From an uncultured Lachnoanaerobaculum sp. (GTDB lineage Bacteria; Bacillota; Clostridia; Lachnospirales; Lachnospiraceae): 52,866 bases of DNA. The notes below the pieces were generated by a model that worked only from the letters and a program-made list of their open reading frames with translations, was not told where the DNA came from and searched no databases. The stretch spans positions 1 to 52,866 of the forward strand of contig CAMQCZ010000013.1 in the NCBI GenBank assembly GCA_946999385.1, given 5' to 3'. Both the position numbers and the translations under genes were made by a program. This document shows positions 16,676-25,089 of this stretch, in pieces. Numbering within the stretch: the first letter of the stretch is position 1; each line of letters starts with the position of its first letter.

Positions 16676-17323
16676 ATGTCAGAGAGTAAGTCTGAAAGAG
16701 ATAAAAGAGTAAAAAGAATTCTTGCTAAGCTTGATAAAGAATACGGAACTGATATTCGTTGCTATTTGAAGCATGAGAATACTTGGCAGTTATTATTTGC
16801 AGTTATATTAAGTGCACAATGCACAGATGCAAATGTAAATAAAGTAACCCCGAGTTTATTTGCGACCTTTCCGACTTTGGAAGATTTTGCTAATGCTGAT
16901 ATAAAGGATGTAGAAAAATGTATACATTCAATAGGACTTTATAGATCAAAAGCTAAAAATTTGGTAAATACCGCTAAAATGTTGGTGGAAAAGTTTGATT
17001 CCAAGGTTCCAAGTGATATAGATGCTCTTACATCATTACCGGGTGTTGGAAGAAAGACGGCTAATGTTATTAGAGGTAATATATATAATATTCCAAGTAT
17101 AGTTGTAGATACACATGTGAAAAGGATTAGTAATAAATTAGGCTTAGTTGACAGTGATGATCCTGCAAAAATTGAATTGCAGCTTATGGAGATTTTACCG
17201 AAGGATCATTGGATAACATGGAATATAAATATAATTACACTTGGCAGGAATATTTGTATAGCAAGAAGAGAAAAGTGCGACATATGTTTTTTATATAAGG
17301 AGTGTAAAAGTGCCAAGATATAA
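16676..17323 (+). CDS. nth: Endonuclease III (DNA glycosylase/AP lyase)
   Basis: It removes oxidised pyrimidines and nicks at abasic sites. The 215-residue protein has the helix-hairpin-helix LPGVGRKTANVI near residue 120, with the catalytic Lys in GRKTA, and the catalytic Asp in VVDTHVKRISN near 143. The C-terminal [4Fe-4S] cluster has spacing C-X6-C-X2-C-X5-C in CIARREKCDICFLYKEC. Its last 14 bp overlap the exonuclease gene, indicating coupled translation. Confidence 0.96.
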   Translation: MSESKSERDKRVKRILAKLDKEYGTDIRCYLKHENTWQLLFAVILSAQCTDANVNKVTPSLFATFPTLEDFANADIKDVEKCIHSIGLYRSKAKNLVNTAKMLVEKFDSKVPSDIDALTSLPGVGRKTANVIRGNIYNIPSIVVDTHVKRISNKLGLVDSDDPAKIELQLMEILPKDHWITWNINIITLGRNICIARREKCDICFLYKECKSAKI

Positions 17324-18041
17324 AGACTATATAGTTTTAGATTTGGAAACTACAGGCATAAGTATAAAAAAAAGAAATATAATAGAATATGCTTTTTTAA
17401 GGGTAAGGAATTCTGAAATAGTAGATAAAAAGGTGGGCTTGGTCAATCCACGGGAGAGTTTAAGAAATAAAATTATAGAAATAACCTCCATTAATGATGA
17501 AATGTTAAAGTATTCTCCATACATAGAAGAGATTTTACCTGATATTATAAAATTTATTGATGATGATATTTTAATTGCACATAATATTAATATAGATTAT
17601 TCTTTTTTAAAAAAGGCATGTGAAAGAATGGATATAGATTTTTATAAAAAAGGTATAGATACATTAGAGCTTTGTAGAAAATTTATGCCATATGAAAATA
17701 AAAAAAATTTAAAAGATGCTTGTAAATATTATAATATTAATGTTGAAAAAAGCCATAGAGCATATGATGATGCTTATAATACTTATTTATTATATGAAAA
17801 ATTAGCTGATATTTATTATAATGATGAAATATTTCAAGCGAAAATATTAAAATCTATATATAAATCAGAAAAGAAAGCAAGTAAAAGGGCAAAAGATGGC
17901 TTGATAAAATTTTTGAATTATCATAAAATTAAGCTTAGTTTGGATATAGATAAGCTTAGTCAAAATGAGATTTCAAGAATAATTGATCATATTAAAGCTA
18001 ATAATTTTATTTATGTGGAGGAAAAAAATGAAAAGAAATAG
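17310..18041 (+). CDS. DEDDh 3'-5' exonuclease (DnaQ-like)
   Basis: The 243-residue protein shows Exo I LDLETTGIS near residue 11, Exo II HNINIDYSFL near 91 and Exo III HRAYDDAYNTYLL near 151, the layout of DnaQ-like proofreading or RNA-processing exonucleases. A Lys-rich C-terminal segment (about 185-243) has no recognised domain. The start is GTG at 17310, placed 7 nt after AAGGAG and overlapping nth. Whether it acts as a DNA polymerase III epsilon-type subunit or in RNA turnover cannot be decided from sequence. The neighbour order nth-exonuclease suggests a repair role. Confidence 0.88.
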   Translation: MPRYKDYIVLDLETTGISIKKRNIIEYAFLRVRNSEIVDKKVGLVNPRESLRNKIIEITSINDEMLKYSPYIEEILPDIIKFIDDDILIAHNINIDYSFLKKACERMDIDFYKKGIDTLELCRKFMPYENKKNLKDACKYYNINVEKSHRAYDDAYNTYLLYEKLADIYYNDEIFQAKILKSIYKSEKKASKRAKDGLIKFLNYHKIKLSLDIDKLSQNEISRIIDHIKANNFIYVEEKNEKK

Positions 18042-18138
18042 AAAAAGACAAATTATATCAAGTATTATTGCAATTATATTAGTATTGGGAATGATAGTAC
18101 CTACAGTATTAGCATCTATAAATGGATTTTTTAGATAA
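18028..18138 (+). CDS. 36-residue single-membrane-span or secreted peptide
   Basis: A short frame starts at ATG 18028 after a strong GGAGG RBS (18018-18022), overlaps the exonuclease end by 14 bp, and stops at TAA 18136-18138, one base before an ATG (18140) of the VanW gene. The peptide reads MKRNRKRQIISSIIAIILVL followed by GMIVPTVLASINGFFR: a basic N-terminus, about 20 hydrophobic residues and a signal-peptidase-like PTVLA-S. It could be a small membrane protein, a secreted remnant, or a leader coupling translation into vanW. The RBS, tight overlap and amino-acid pattern support a real gene. No family was recognised. Confidence 0.7.
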   Translation: MKRNRKRQIISSIIAIILVLGMIVPTVLASINGFFR

Positions 18139-18139
18139 T

Positions 18140-19645
18140 ATGAAAAATAAAAAATATATATTAATATGTGCTGTAGCATTATTCAGCCTATTTAAAATTG
18201 ACACAGCTCTTGCATTTAATTTACCTAAAGGTATAAGCTTTAATAATATAGATTTATCCGGACTTAGTATACAAGAGGCTGATAAAATAATAAATGAAAA
18301 ATATAATGAATTAAATAATAAAAAAATTGATTTGAAAATAGATACTAAAATTCTATCATTAAATTACTTGGATGTAGTAGATATTTTGAGTAATAAAGCT
18401 GAAGATATAGAAGCTCTAAGAAAATATGTAGATTCAAATGTTATAAAAAGATATCTATATAAAAAAGAGTTGGAAAAAAACAATAAAAATATTAGTATTG
18501 ATTTAAAAGTAAATGAAAATAAATTCAAGGCTGATATAAATAAGTCCTATCCCGAGCTTGAAGAGATTTCAAATCCTATAGATGCAAAAATTAGTAGAGA
18601 AAATGGTAAATTTATTATAGTAGACGGGAAGGCTGCTATTAAACCGGATATTATAAAGGCTGCAAAGCTATTGGATGAAGATTTGAAAAATAATGTTGAT
18701 AATATAAATATAACAGTTCCTTTGTCTAAAGAAGAGCCAAAAATAAAGGCAAATGATTTAAAGCAAATCAAGGATCTTTTAGGAACATATACAACAGCAT
18801 TTAAGACATCATCAAATTCAAGAGCAACTAATATTTCAGTAGGTACAAAGAAGATAAATGGTACTATCTTGATGCCCGGTGAGCTTTTGTCGGGATATCA
18901 TTTATTAAGTCCATTTACCAAGGCTAATGGATATGAAACAGCAGGAGCTTATGAAAATGGTAGAGTGGTCGATAATGTAGGAGGAGGAGTTTGTCAGATT
19001 TCTACTACTTTGTATAATAGTGCAATTAGAGCCGAGCTTGATATAGAGCAAAGAAATAATCACTCTATGACTGTTTCATATGTGCCTGCCAGTTGTGATT
19101 CAGCTATAGCAGGAACAGTAAAGGATTTAAAAATAAAAAATAATTATGATTTTCCTATATATATTGAAGGCATTGTTAATGGGAGAACGGTTTGTTTTAA
19201 TATTTGGGGTAAGGAAATAAGACCTAAAAATAGAACGATAGAATTTGTTCCGGAGGTTATAAGTGAAATTCCTATGAAAGATATTATTCAAGAGGATCCT
19301 AATTTGCCTTTGGGTCAGGAAATCAAAGTAGCCTCAGGTCATAATGGCAGACTTTCAAAGCTTTGGAAGATAGTTAAGATAGATGGTATAGAAAAAGAAA
19401 AAAGCTTAATATCATCAGATAAATATATGGTTTCAAATAATATAATTAAAAGAGGGACTAAGCCTGTAGAAAATCCTGCCGTCTTGAATAATGAAAATAT
19501 TGTCAATGAAACTACATCTGAAGCTAAACCTGAAGGTGAACAGAAAAATACCGCTGATTCTTGGGATAATAAAAATCCTTCTTCAAATAATGAGGTAAAA
19601 GGACCGGATTCGAATATTGTAGAAACTGTAGAAAGCTTACAATAA
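18140..19645 (+). CDS. VanW-family exported protein with G5-like domain
   Basis: From ATG 18140 the product is 501 residues with a clean signal sequence (MKNKKYILICAVALFSLFKI, then DTALAF). A start at 18122 in the same frame would overlap the small peptide gene and has no RBS, so 18140 is preferred. A peptidoglycan-binding-4-like region lies at about 25-200. The VanW domain is at about 215-355 with the signature DNVGGGVCQISTTLYNSA. A G5-like region at about 365-440 ends ISSDKYMVSNNIIKRGTKPV. The last 65 residues are a polar tail. The family acts at the cell envelope of Gram-positives, but its biochemical role is not known. No vancomycin-resistance genes are nearby, so this is not evidence of resistance. 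Confidence 0.9.
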   Translation: MKNKKYILICAVALFSLFKIDTALAFNLPKGISFNNIDLSGLSIQEADKIINEKYNELNNKKIDLKIDTKILSLNYLDVVDILSNKAEDIEALRKYVDSNVIKRYLYKKELEKNNKNISIDLKVNENKFKADINKSYPELEEISNPIDAKISRENGKFIIVDGKAAIKPDIIKAAKLLDEDLKNNVDNINITVPLSKEEPKIKANDLKQIKDLLGTYTTAFKTSSNSRATNISVGTKKINGTILMPGELLSGYHLLSPFTKANGYETAGAYENGRVVDNVGGGVCQISTTLYNSAIRAELDIEQRNNHSMTVSYVPASCDSAIAGTVKDLKIKNNYDFPIYIEGIVNGRTVCFNIWGKEIRPKNRTIEFVPEVISEIPMKDIIQEDPNLPLGQEIKVASGHNGRLSKLWKIVKIDGIEKEKSLISSDKYMVSNNIIKRGTKPVENPAVLNNENIVNETTSEAKPEGEQKNTADSWDNKNPSSNNEVKGPDSNIVETVESLQ

Positions 19646-19647
19646 AG

Positions 19648-20208
19648 ATGAAATTAAAATTAGAAAAAGACATCATAATTATATCTTATATAGCACTTGA
19701 TTCTGTAGGTGAAATAGTAGAAAATAAGTATGATGAATTGAAAAAATATTTTAATATAAGATATTTGGATAATTTGATTATAGAAGCAAAAAAAAATAAT
19801 GAAATGATTAATTCAAATGCTTTTATAGAAAAAATAAAACAAATAATTGAATATGATGACTTATATTTACTTAATAATATATCTATACTAAATTTTTTAT
19901 ATGAATATGCCAAGAAAAGTAATAAAGGAATAAGGATATATCAAAAAAATATACCTATAAAACAAATTTGTATAGAAATATGTGAATTTTATTCTATTAA
20001 TCCATATAGATTAGCTTCAAATTTTATTTGTATTTTTTGTGATAATGCTCTTAGAGCTTTGGAAAATTTGAAATATAATAATATTATTGCTAAGCATGTA
20101 GGATATGTAACTGATGGTAGGGATAAGATAATAGTTGATAAAGAAGAGATTCAATATATAGATAATATAAAGCAAGATGAAATATATAAAATTATGGAGA
20201 AAATATGA
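19648..20208 (+). CDS. Shortened AIR-synthase/HypE-like protein
   Basis: The 186-residue protein has no obvious motif in its first 95 residues, which are Lys/Asn/Ile-rich. Its second half resembles the C-terminal domain of AIR synthase-related proteins such as HypE: KGIRIYQKNIPIKQICIEIC corresponds to the family's G(V/I)x(I/V)xxxxIPvrxexxxIC, then YSINPYRLASN to LGLDPLxLASeG, then IIAKHVGYVTDGRDKIIVDK to IxAxxIGxVtxG. The N-terminal ATP-binding half is missing, so enzymatic activity is doubtful. This is a remote resemblance judged by eye. It lies 2 bp after vanW and overlaps the Lrp gene by 4 bp, so it is co-translated with the regulator and perhaps acts as a sensor or partner for it. Confidence 0.6.
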   Translation: MKLKLEKDIIIISYIALDSVGEIVENKYDELKKYFNIRYLDNLIIEAKKNNEMINSNAFIEKIKQIIEYDDLYLLNNISILNFLYEYAKKSNKGIRIYQKNIPIKQICIEICEFYSINPYRLASNFICIFCDNALRALENLKYNNIIAKHVGYVTDGRDKIIVDKEEIQYIDNIKQDEIYKIMEKI

Positions 20209-20684
20209 GAGAAGAAATTTTAAATATATTGGAGAAAAATAGTCGTATAGATATTAAAGAATTGGCGATTATGCTGGGTATTGATGAGGCTATTGTAGCT
20301 AATGAAATAAAACAAATGGAAGCTTCAGGTATAATATGTGGATATAATACTTTAATAAATTGGGACAATACTAAAGATGAAAAAGTAACCGCTCTTATAG
20401 AAGTTAAGGTAACACCGCAAAGAGGTATGGGCTTTGATAAAATTGCAGATAGAATTATGCAATATGATGAGGTTAATGCACTTTATTTAATGAGTGGTTC
20501 ATTTGATTTTACACTTTTGATTGAAGGAAAGAGTATGAAAGAGGTATCTATGTTTGTATCACAAAAATTAGCACCATTAGAATCCATACTTAGTACGGCA
20601 ACACATTTTGTTTTAAAAAAATATAAGGATCATGGAACAATTATGTTTAAAGAAAAACAGGATGAAAGGTTATTGGTGAACTGA
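20205..20684 (+). CDS. Lrp/AsnC-family transcriptional regulator
   Basis: The 159-residue protein has an N-terminal winged helix (residues about 1-50, ILNILEKNSRIDIKELAIML) and a C-terminal RAM/ACT-like ligand domain (about 65-150, TALIEVKVTP ... VNALYLMSGSFDFTLLIEGK). The family senses amino acids and forms octameric rings on DNA. It is coupled to the next gene, an aminotransferase, by a 1-bp overlap, so it probably controls amino-acid metabolism including that gene, and perhaps asnA at the head of the operon. Confidence 0.92.
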   Translation: MREEILNILEKNSRIDIKELAIMLGIDEAIVANEIKQMEASGIICGYNTLINWDNTKDEKVTALIEVKVTPQRGMGFDKIADRIMQYDEVNALYLMSGSFDFTLLIEGKSMKEVSMFVSQKLAPLESILSTATHFVLKKYKDHGTIMFKEKQDERLLVN

Positions 20685-21856
20685 TGAGAAATCCATTATC
20701 AAGTAAAATAACTAGTATAAAGCCATCAGGAATACGTAAATTTTTTGATATAGTAGCTACTATGAAAGATGCGATATCCTTAGGAGTTGGAGAACCTGAT
20801 TTTGATACTCCATATTTTATAAGAGATGAGGCTATTTATTCACTGGAAAAGGGTAGAACCTTTTATACATCAAATTCAGGCTTGCATGAGTTAAGAGAAG
20901 AAATAAATAAATATTTACAAAGAAAATTAAATATAAGTTATAATCCGGATGATGAAATTATAGTTACTGTCGGCGGTAGTGAGGGGATTGATATTGCTAT
21001 GAGAGCTATGCTTGATACATCGGATGAGGTCTTGATTCCACAGCCAAGCTATGTAAGCTATGAACCTTGTGTGCTTTTAACGGGAGCAAAGCCGGTGATA
21101 ATAGAGCTGAAAAGTGAAAATGAATTTAAGCTTACAAAAAATCAAATATTGGAAAAACTAAGTCCAAGAACTAAGCTTTTAGTTTTACCTTTTCCAAACA
21201 ATCCTACAGGATCTATAATGAATTATGATGAGCTTAAAGAAATTGCAAATGTATGTATAGAAAATGATTTATATGTAATATCCGATGAAATTTATTGTGA
21301 ATTAACATACAAGGGAAAGCATGTAAGCATAGCACAAATTGATGGCATGAAAGAAAGAACGATCATTATAAATGGATTTTCAAAATCATATGCTATGACA
21401 GGCTGGCGTCTTGGATATGCCTGCGGTCCTAAATCTATAATTCAACAAATGACTAAAATCCATCAGTTTGCAATTATGTGTGCACCGACAACCAGTCAAT
21501 ATGCAGCTATAGAAGCACTTAAATTTGGAGATGAGGCAGTTGCCAAGATGAGAGATTCATATAATCAGCGTAGAAGATATTGTATAAATAGATTAAATTC
21601 TATGGGACTTGATTGCTTTGAAGCACAGGGGGCTTTTTATGTATTTCCATCTATTAAAGCCTTTAATATTAGTAGTGAGGAATTTGCAAGCAAACTTTTA
21701 AAGGAAAAAAGAGTCGCTATTATTCCGGGTACAGCCTTTGGTGCTTCAGGAGAAGGCTTTATGCGTATAAGCTATGCTTATAGTATAGAAAGATTGAAAG
21801 AGGCTTTTGATAGATTGGAAAATTTTGTTGAAAAATTGAGGTGTAATAGTGTTTAA
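20684..21856 (+). CDS. PLP-dependent class I aminotransferase
   Basis: At 390 residues this is a fold-type I aminotransferase. The cofactor Lys lies in GFSKSYAMTGWRLGYACGP near residue 233. Other markers are LPFPNNPTGSIMNYDEL (Asn/Pro near 167), VISDEIYCELTY (Asp near 197) and a conserved Arg in FMRISYAYS near 365. The likely substrate is aspartate or an aromatic/branched amino acid, but sequence alone cannot choose. Coupling to Lrp/AsnC upstream and an 8-bp overlap with trmL downstream show co-translation. Confidence 0.93.
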   Translation: MRNPLSSKITSIKPSGIRKFFDIVATMKDAISLGVGEPDFDTPYFIRDEAIYSLEKGRTFYTSNSGLHELREEINKYLQRKLNISYNPDDEIIVTVGGSEGIDIAMRAMLDTSDEVLIPQPSYVSYEPCVLLTGAKPVIIELKSENEFKLTKNQILEKLSPRTKLLVLPFPNNPTGSIMNYDELKEIANVCIENDLYVISDEIYCELTYKGKHVSIAQIDGMKERTIIINGFSKSYAMTGWRLGYACGPKSIIQQMTKIHQFAIMCAPTTSQYAAIEALKFGDEAVAKMRDSYNQRRRYCINRLNSMGLDCFEAQGAFYVFPSIKAFNISSEEFASKLLKEKRVAIIPGTAFGASGEGFMRISYAYSIERLKEAFDRLENFVEKLRCNSV

Positions 21857-22352
21857 TATTGTATTATTAGAGCCTGAAATGCCTTCAAATACCGGAAATA
21901 TAGGAAGAACTTGTGTAGCTACTAATACAAGCTTGCATCTTATTGAGCCTCTGGGTTTTAAGCTTTCTCAAAAGGAGATAAGGCGTAGCGGTCTTGATTA
22001 TTGGGAAAAATTAGATTTACATATTTATTCAGACTATGAGGATTTTCTTGCAAAAAATCCAAAAGCTAAAGATAATATATATTTTGCAACTACTAAGGGA
22101 CATAAGGTATATTCACAAATAGATTTTAAAGATGGTGATTATATTATGTTTGGAAAAGAAAGTGCAGGCATTAATGAAGAAATTTTAGCTTTAAATGAAA
22201 AAAGATGTATAAGAATACCTATGTGGGGTGAAATTAGAAGCTTGAATTTATCGAATTCAGTTTCAATAGTATTATATGAGGCATTAAGACAAAATAATTT
22301 TGAAAAAATGAAATTATTGGGTGATTTACATAGATTAAAATATATAAAATAG
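21849..22352 (+). CDS. trmL: tRNA (cytidine(34)-2'-O)-methyltransferase
   Basis: This SPOUT-family enzyme methylates the ribose of the wobble base in leucine tRNAs. The 167-residue sequence begins FNIVLLEPEMPSNTGNIGRT, the family signature. It ends with the trefoil-knot SAM site MFGKESAGINEEIL and RIPMWGEIRSLNLSNSVSIV. The start is GTG at 21849 after TTGAGGTG, overlapping the aminotransferase end. It is the last gene of the long asnA operon and is followed by a strong terminator. Confidence 0.95.
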   Translation: MFNIVLLEPEMPSNTGNIGRTCVATNTSLHLIEPLGFKLSQKEIRRSGLDYWEKLDLHIYSDYEDFLAKNPKAKDNIYFATTKGHKVYSQIDFKDGDYIMFGKESAGINEEILALNEKRCIRIPMWGEIRSLNLSNSVSIVLYEALRQNNFEKMKLLGDLHRLKYIK

Positions 22353-22366
22353 ATATTTAAAAAACT

Positions 22367-22424
22367 TGCCAATTCATCTCGCAAAGCTAAAGTTTAAGAG
22401 ATGAATTGGCATAATTTTCCTTTT
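22367..22424 (+). terminator. Terminator of the asnA-trmL operon
   Basis: TGCCAATTCATCTC (22367-22380) pairs perfectly with GAGATGAATTGGCA (22398-22411), a 14-bp stem with a 17-nt loop, followed by TAATTTTCCTTTT. The right arm also contains the -35 box of the next promoter. Confidence 0.85.
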
Positions 22425-22434
22425 ATGGTATAAT
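22406..22434 (+). promoter_or_regulatory. Promoter of the solitary omega-RNA-like gene
   Basis: TTGGCA (22406-22411), exactly 17 bp, and a perfect TATAAT (22429-22434) put transcription start near 22441, about 8 nt before the conserved RNA sequence. It is among the best promoter matches in the window and faces no coding gene for 270 bp. Confidence 0.75.
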
Positions 22435-22448
22435 AAAAATATAAGTGA

Positions 22449-22572
22449 GTGAACTACCAAAATATAAGCTTGTGGACTTTGTGTAAGACATTTTGATTTT
22501 TAGAAATAAAATGATAAATGTTGTAAAGGTTGAAGCAAGAAGCACCTATGCGATAAATAGTGTGTAGTTCAC
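22449..22572 (+). ncRNA. Solitary omega-RNA-like sequence, copy 2, no tnpB
   Basis: It matches 4745-4868 over the full 124 bp with five substitutions and no gap. It keeps the GTGAACTACC start, the GAAGCAAGAAGCACC segment and the GTGTAGTTCAC end. No TnpB codons precede it; instead a promoter fires directly into it. The bases that would serve as guide start at 22573 (TATATGTATGACTATA). It is either a non-autonomous relic mobilised by IS200/IS605 transposase or a retained small RNA gene. The two copies' high identity suggests recent movement or conservation. Confidence 0.68.
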
Positions 22573-22579
22573 TATATGT

Positions 22580-22618
22580 ATGACTATACTTTGTATGAGG
22601 TATAGTCATTTTATATAG
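22580..22618 (+). terminator. Hairpin ending the solitary RNA unit
   Basis: ATGACTATAC (22580-22589) and GTATAGTCAT (22600-22609) form a perfect 10-bp stem with a 10-nt loop followed by TTTATATAG. The T tract is modest, so termination may be partial, with read-through into mutS2 possible. The left arm overlaps the predicted guide positions. Confidence 0.6.
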
Positions 22619-22708
22619 TTTGATATTATATAAGTATACTTTTAAGGTTTTTTAATGTATAATTTTTATTGAAAAATATGTAAATTTTCACATAAAGAGG
22701 ATTTTATT

Positions 22709-25078
22709 ATGAATAAAAAATCTATAGAGATTTTAGAATATCAAAAAATTTTAGATAGACTTACAGAATTTGCAACAAGTAAGCTTGGTAAAGAATTGTG
22801 TATGAAATTATATCCTATAAATAATATTGAAGATATATTAAGGATGCAGGATGAAACAACAAAAGCTTGTGATAAAATCAGAATAAAGGGCAATTTAAAT
22901 TTTTCAGGATTAAAGGATATAAAATCAAGCTTAAAAATTTTGGATATAGGTTCCAATTTAAATATAAATGAATTCTATAATATAAATAATTTATTAAAGC
23001 TTAGCACTCATGCCAAGTCATATAATATGAATAATAAAGCTGATGAAGAAATAAATTCTATTGATGAATATTTTTTAGGAATTGAAGAAATAAAGGATTT
23101 ATCAAAAGAATTGGACAGATGTATATTGTCAAGTGATATGATAGCTGATGATGCAAGTAAAGAATTATCAGCTATAAGAAAGAAATTAAAAAATATAAAT
23201 GCCAATATACATAATTATTTAAATCAAACAATGAACTCATATAGGGATTATCTTATGGAGAGTATGGTTACCATAAGAGATAATGCTTATTGTCTTCCTG
23301 TAAAGGCTGAATTTAAAAATAGAGTAGCAGGAATTATTCATGGTCAGAGTGCGACAGGTTCAACTTTTTTTATTGAACCTATGCCTATTATAAAATTAAA
23401 TAATGAAATCAAAGAATTAGAAATAAAACAGGCACAGGAAGAAGAAAAAATATTAAAAGATTTGAGTATAAAAACTATGCCTTATATTGATAGTCTAAGA
23501 AAAAATCAAGATATTTTGACAAAATTAGATTTTATATTTGCAAAAGCAAAATTTTCTAAAAGCTTAAATGCAAATGAGCCTATATTTAATGATAAATATT
23601 ATATTAATATAAAAGAGGCAAGACATCCACTTCTTGATAGAAATGTTGTACCTATTGATATAAGCTTAGGTAAGGACTTTAATTCACTTGTAATTACAGG
23701 TCCCAATACCGGTGGTAAAACTGTATCATTAAAAACAGTAGGGCTTTTAACACTTATGGGGCAATCAGGACTTCATATTCCCGCTATTTATGGCAGTACA
23801 CTTGCTATATTTGATGATGTATTTGCAGATATAGGAGATGAGCAAAGTATAGAGCAAAGCTTGTCCTTTTTTTCAGGTCATATGAAAAATATAGTAAATA
23901 TAATAAAAAATGCAAATTCAAAATGTCTTTGCTTATTTGATGAGCTTGGAGCAGGAACAGATCCGACAGAGGGAGCCGCCCTTGCTATCTCAATTCTTTC
24001 ATTTCTTAATAAAAATAATATAAGGACAATTTCAACGACACATTATAGTGAATTGAAAATATTTGCTTTAAATACTCCTATGGTAGAAAATGCTTCATGT
24101 GAATTTGATTTAGAAAGCTTGCAACCTACTTTTAAAATTCTTATAGGTGTTGCCGGAAAATCAAATGCTTTTGCAATATCAAAAAAGTTGGGCTTGCCTG
24201 ATTATATAATAGAAGATGCTAAGCAACATATAGGAGTGAATGAACAAAGTTTTGAGGACTTATTGATAAAATTGGAAGAAAATAAGATTACAATAGAAAA
24301 AGAAAGAAAGGAAATAGAAAAGCAAAGAAAAGAAATAGAAGGATTAAAAAATAGATATAAGGATAAAGATGAAAAGCTGGATAAGCGTAGTAAGGATATT
24401 ATAAATAATGCAAAAAATGAGGCTAATGATATATTAAGAAGAGCTAAGCAGATAGCTGATGAGAGTATTAAAAATATAAATAAAATAGCTGAGGGTGCAG
24501 GTATTGGAAGGGCTTTAGAACAACAGAGAGAAAAAATAAGAGGAGAAATAAATCAGAATAATATAAATATAGCTTCAGATAATAATAAACTTTCTAAAGG
24601 AAAAGAAGCTGATATAAATGAGTTGAAAATAGGAAGCTTAGTACATATCAATTCCTTGAATCTTGATGGTAATATTACAAATATACAAAGAGATAAAGAA
24701 ATTGTATTTGTACAGGCAGGTATATTAAATACAAAGGTAAATTTAAAGGATATAAGTATTTTAACACAAGCTAAGGATGAAAAAATAAAAAATATACATA
24801 AATCAAAATCTTCAAAGCTTATGAAGGCTGCAAATATTTCACCTCAGATAAATGTTATAGCTTTAAATGTCGATGAAGCCTGTGCAATTTTAGATAAATA
24901 TTTAGATGATGCTTTATTAGCTAATTTAAATACTGTAAAAATAATACATGGTAGAGGTACATATGCTCTACAAAAGGGTATACATGCTTATCTAAAGAAG
25001 CTTAGCTTTGTTAAATCATATAATTTGGCGGATTTTGAGGATGGTGGCAGTGCAATTACTATAGTGCATTTTAAGTAG
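22709..25078 (+). CDS. mutS2: Endonuclease MutS2
   Basis: The 789-residue protein has the MutS core and clamp region (1-300) and ATPase domain with Walker A GPNTGGKT near residue 331 and Walker B LFDELGAGTDPTEGAALA near 410. A long Lys/Glu coiled coil follows (about 505-600), then a C-terminal Smr nuclease domain with HGRGTYALQKGIH near 750. It lacks the mismatch-recognition domain of MutS1. MutS2 proteins suppress recombination or rescue collided ribosomes in Firmicutes. It leads an operon with a two-component system, 11 bp upstream of the regulator. Confidence 0.96.
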   Translation: MNKKSIEILEYQKILDRLTEFATSKLGKELCMKLYPINNIEDILRMQDETTKACDKIRIKGNLNFSGLKDIKSSLKILDIGSNLNINEFYNINNLLKLSTHAKSYNMNNKADEEINSIDEYFLGIEEIKDLSKELDRCILSSDMIADDASKELSAIRKKLKNINANIHNYLNQTMNSYRDYLMESMVTIRDNAYCLPVKAEFKNRVAGIIHGQSATGSTFFIEPMPIIKLNNEIKELEIKQAQEEEKILKDLSIKTMPYIDSLRKNQDILTKLDFIFAKAKFSKSLNANEPIFNDKYYINIKEARHPLLDRNVVPIDISLGKDFNSLVITGPNTGGKTVSLKTVGLLTLMGQSGLHIPAIYGSTLAIFDDVFADIGDEQSIEQSLSFFSGHMKNIVNIIKNANSKCLCLFDELGAGTDPTEGAALAISILSFLNKNNIRTISTTHYSELKIFALNTPMVENASCEFDLESLQPTFKILIGVAGKSNAFAISKKLGLPDYIIEDAKQHIGVNEQSFEDLLIKLEENKITIEKERKEIEKQRKEIEGLKNRYKDKDEKLDKRSKDIINNAKNEANDILRRAKQIADESIKNINKIAEGAGIGRALEQQREKIRGEINQNNINIASDNNKLSKGKEADINELKIGSLVHINSLNLDGNITNIQRDKEIVFVQAGILNTKVNLKDISILTQAKDEKIKNIHKSKSSKLMKAANISPQINVIALNVDEACAILDKYLDDALLANLNTVKIIHGRGTYALQKGIHAYLKKLSFVKSYNLADFEDGGSAITIVHFK

Positions 25079-25089
25079 GAGGATTTATT

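Larger units (their letters stand above)
22353..22708. other. 356-bp intergenic region with a stand-alone RNA unit
   Basis: In order it carries the trmL terminator, a promoter overlapping that terminator's right arm, an omega-RNA-like sequence, a hairpin, and the mutS2 promoter region (TATAAT at 22658-22663). No protein-coding frame is supported. Confidence 0.7.

Noticed and set aside
18140..19645. VanW protein as a vancomycin-resistance gene
   Set aside because: VanW-domain proteins are widespread in Clostridia; no vanHAX or regulatory genes are nearby.
22398..22413. Sequence matching the copy 1 guide taken as proof of RNA-guided targeting
   Set aside because: The same bases form the right arm of the trmL terminator and a -35 box, so similarity may be promoter convergence; kept only as a testable finding.
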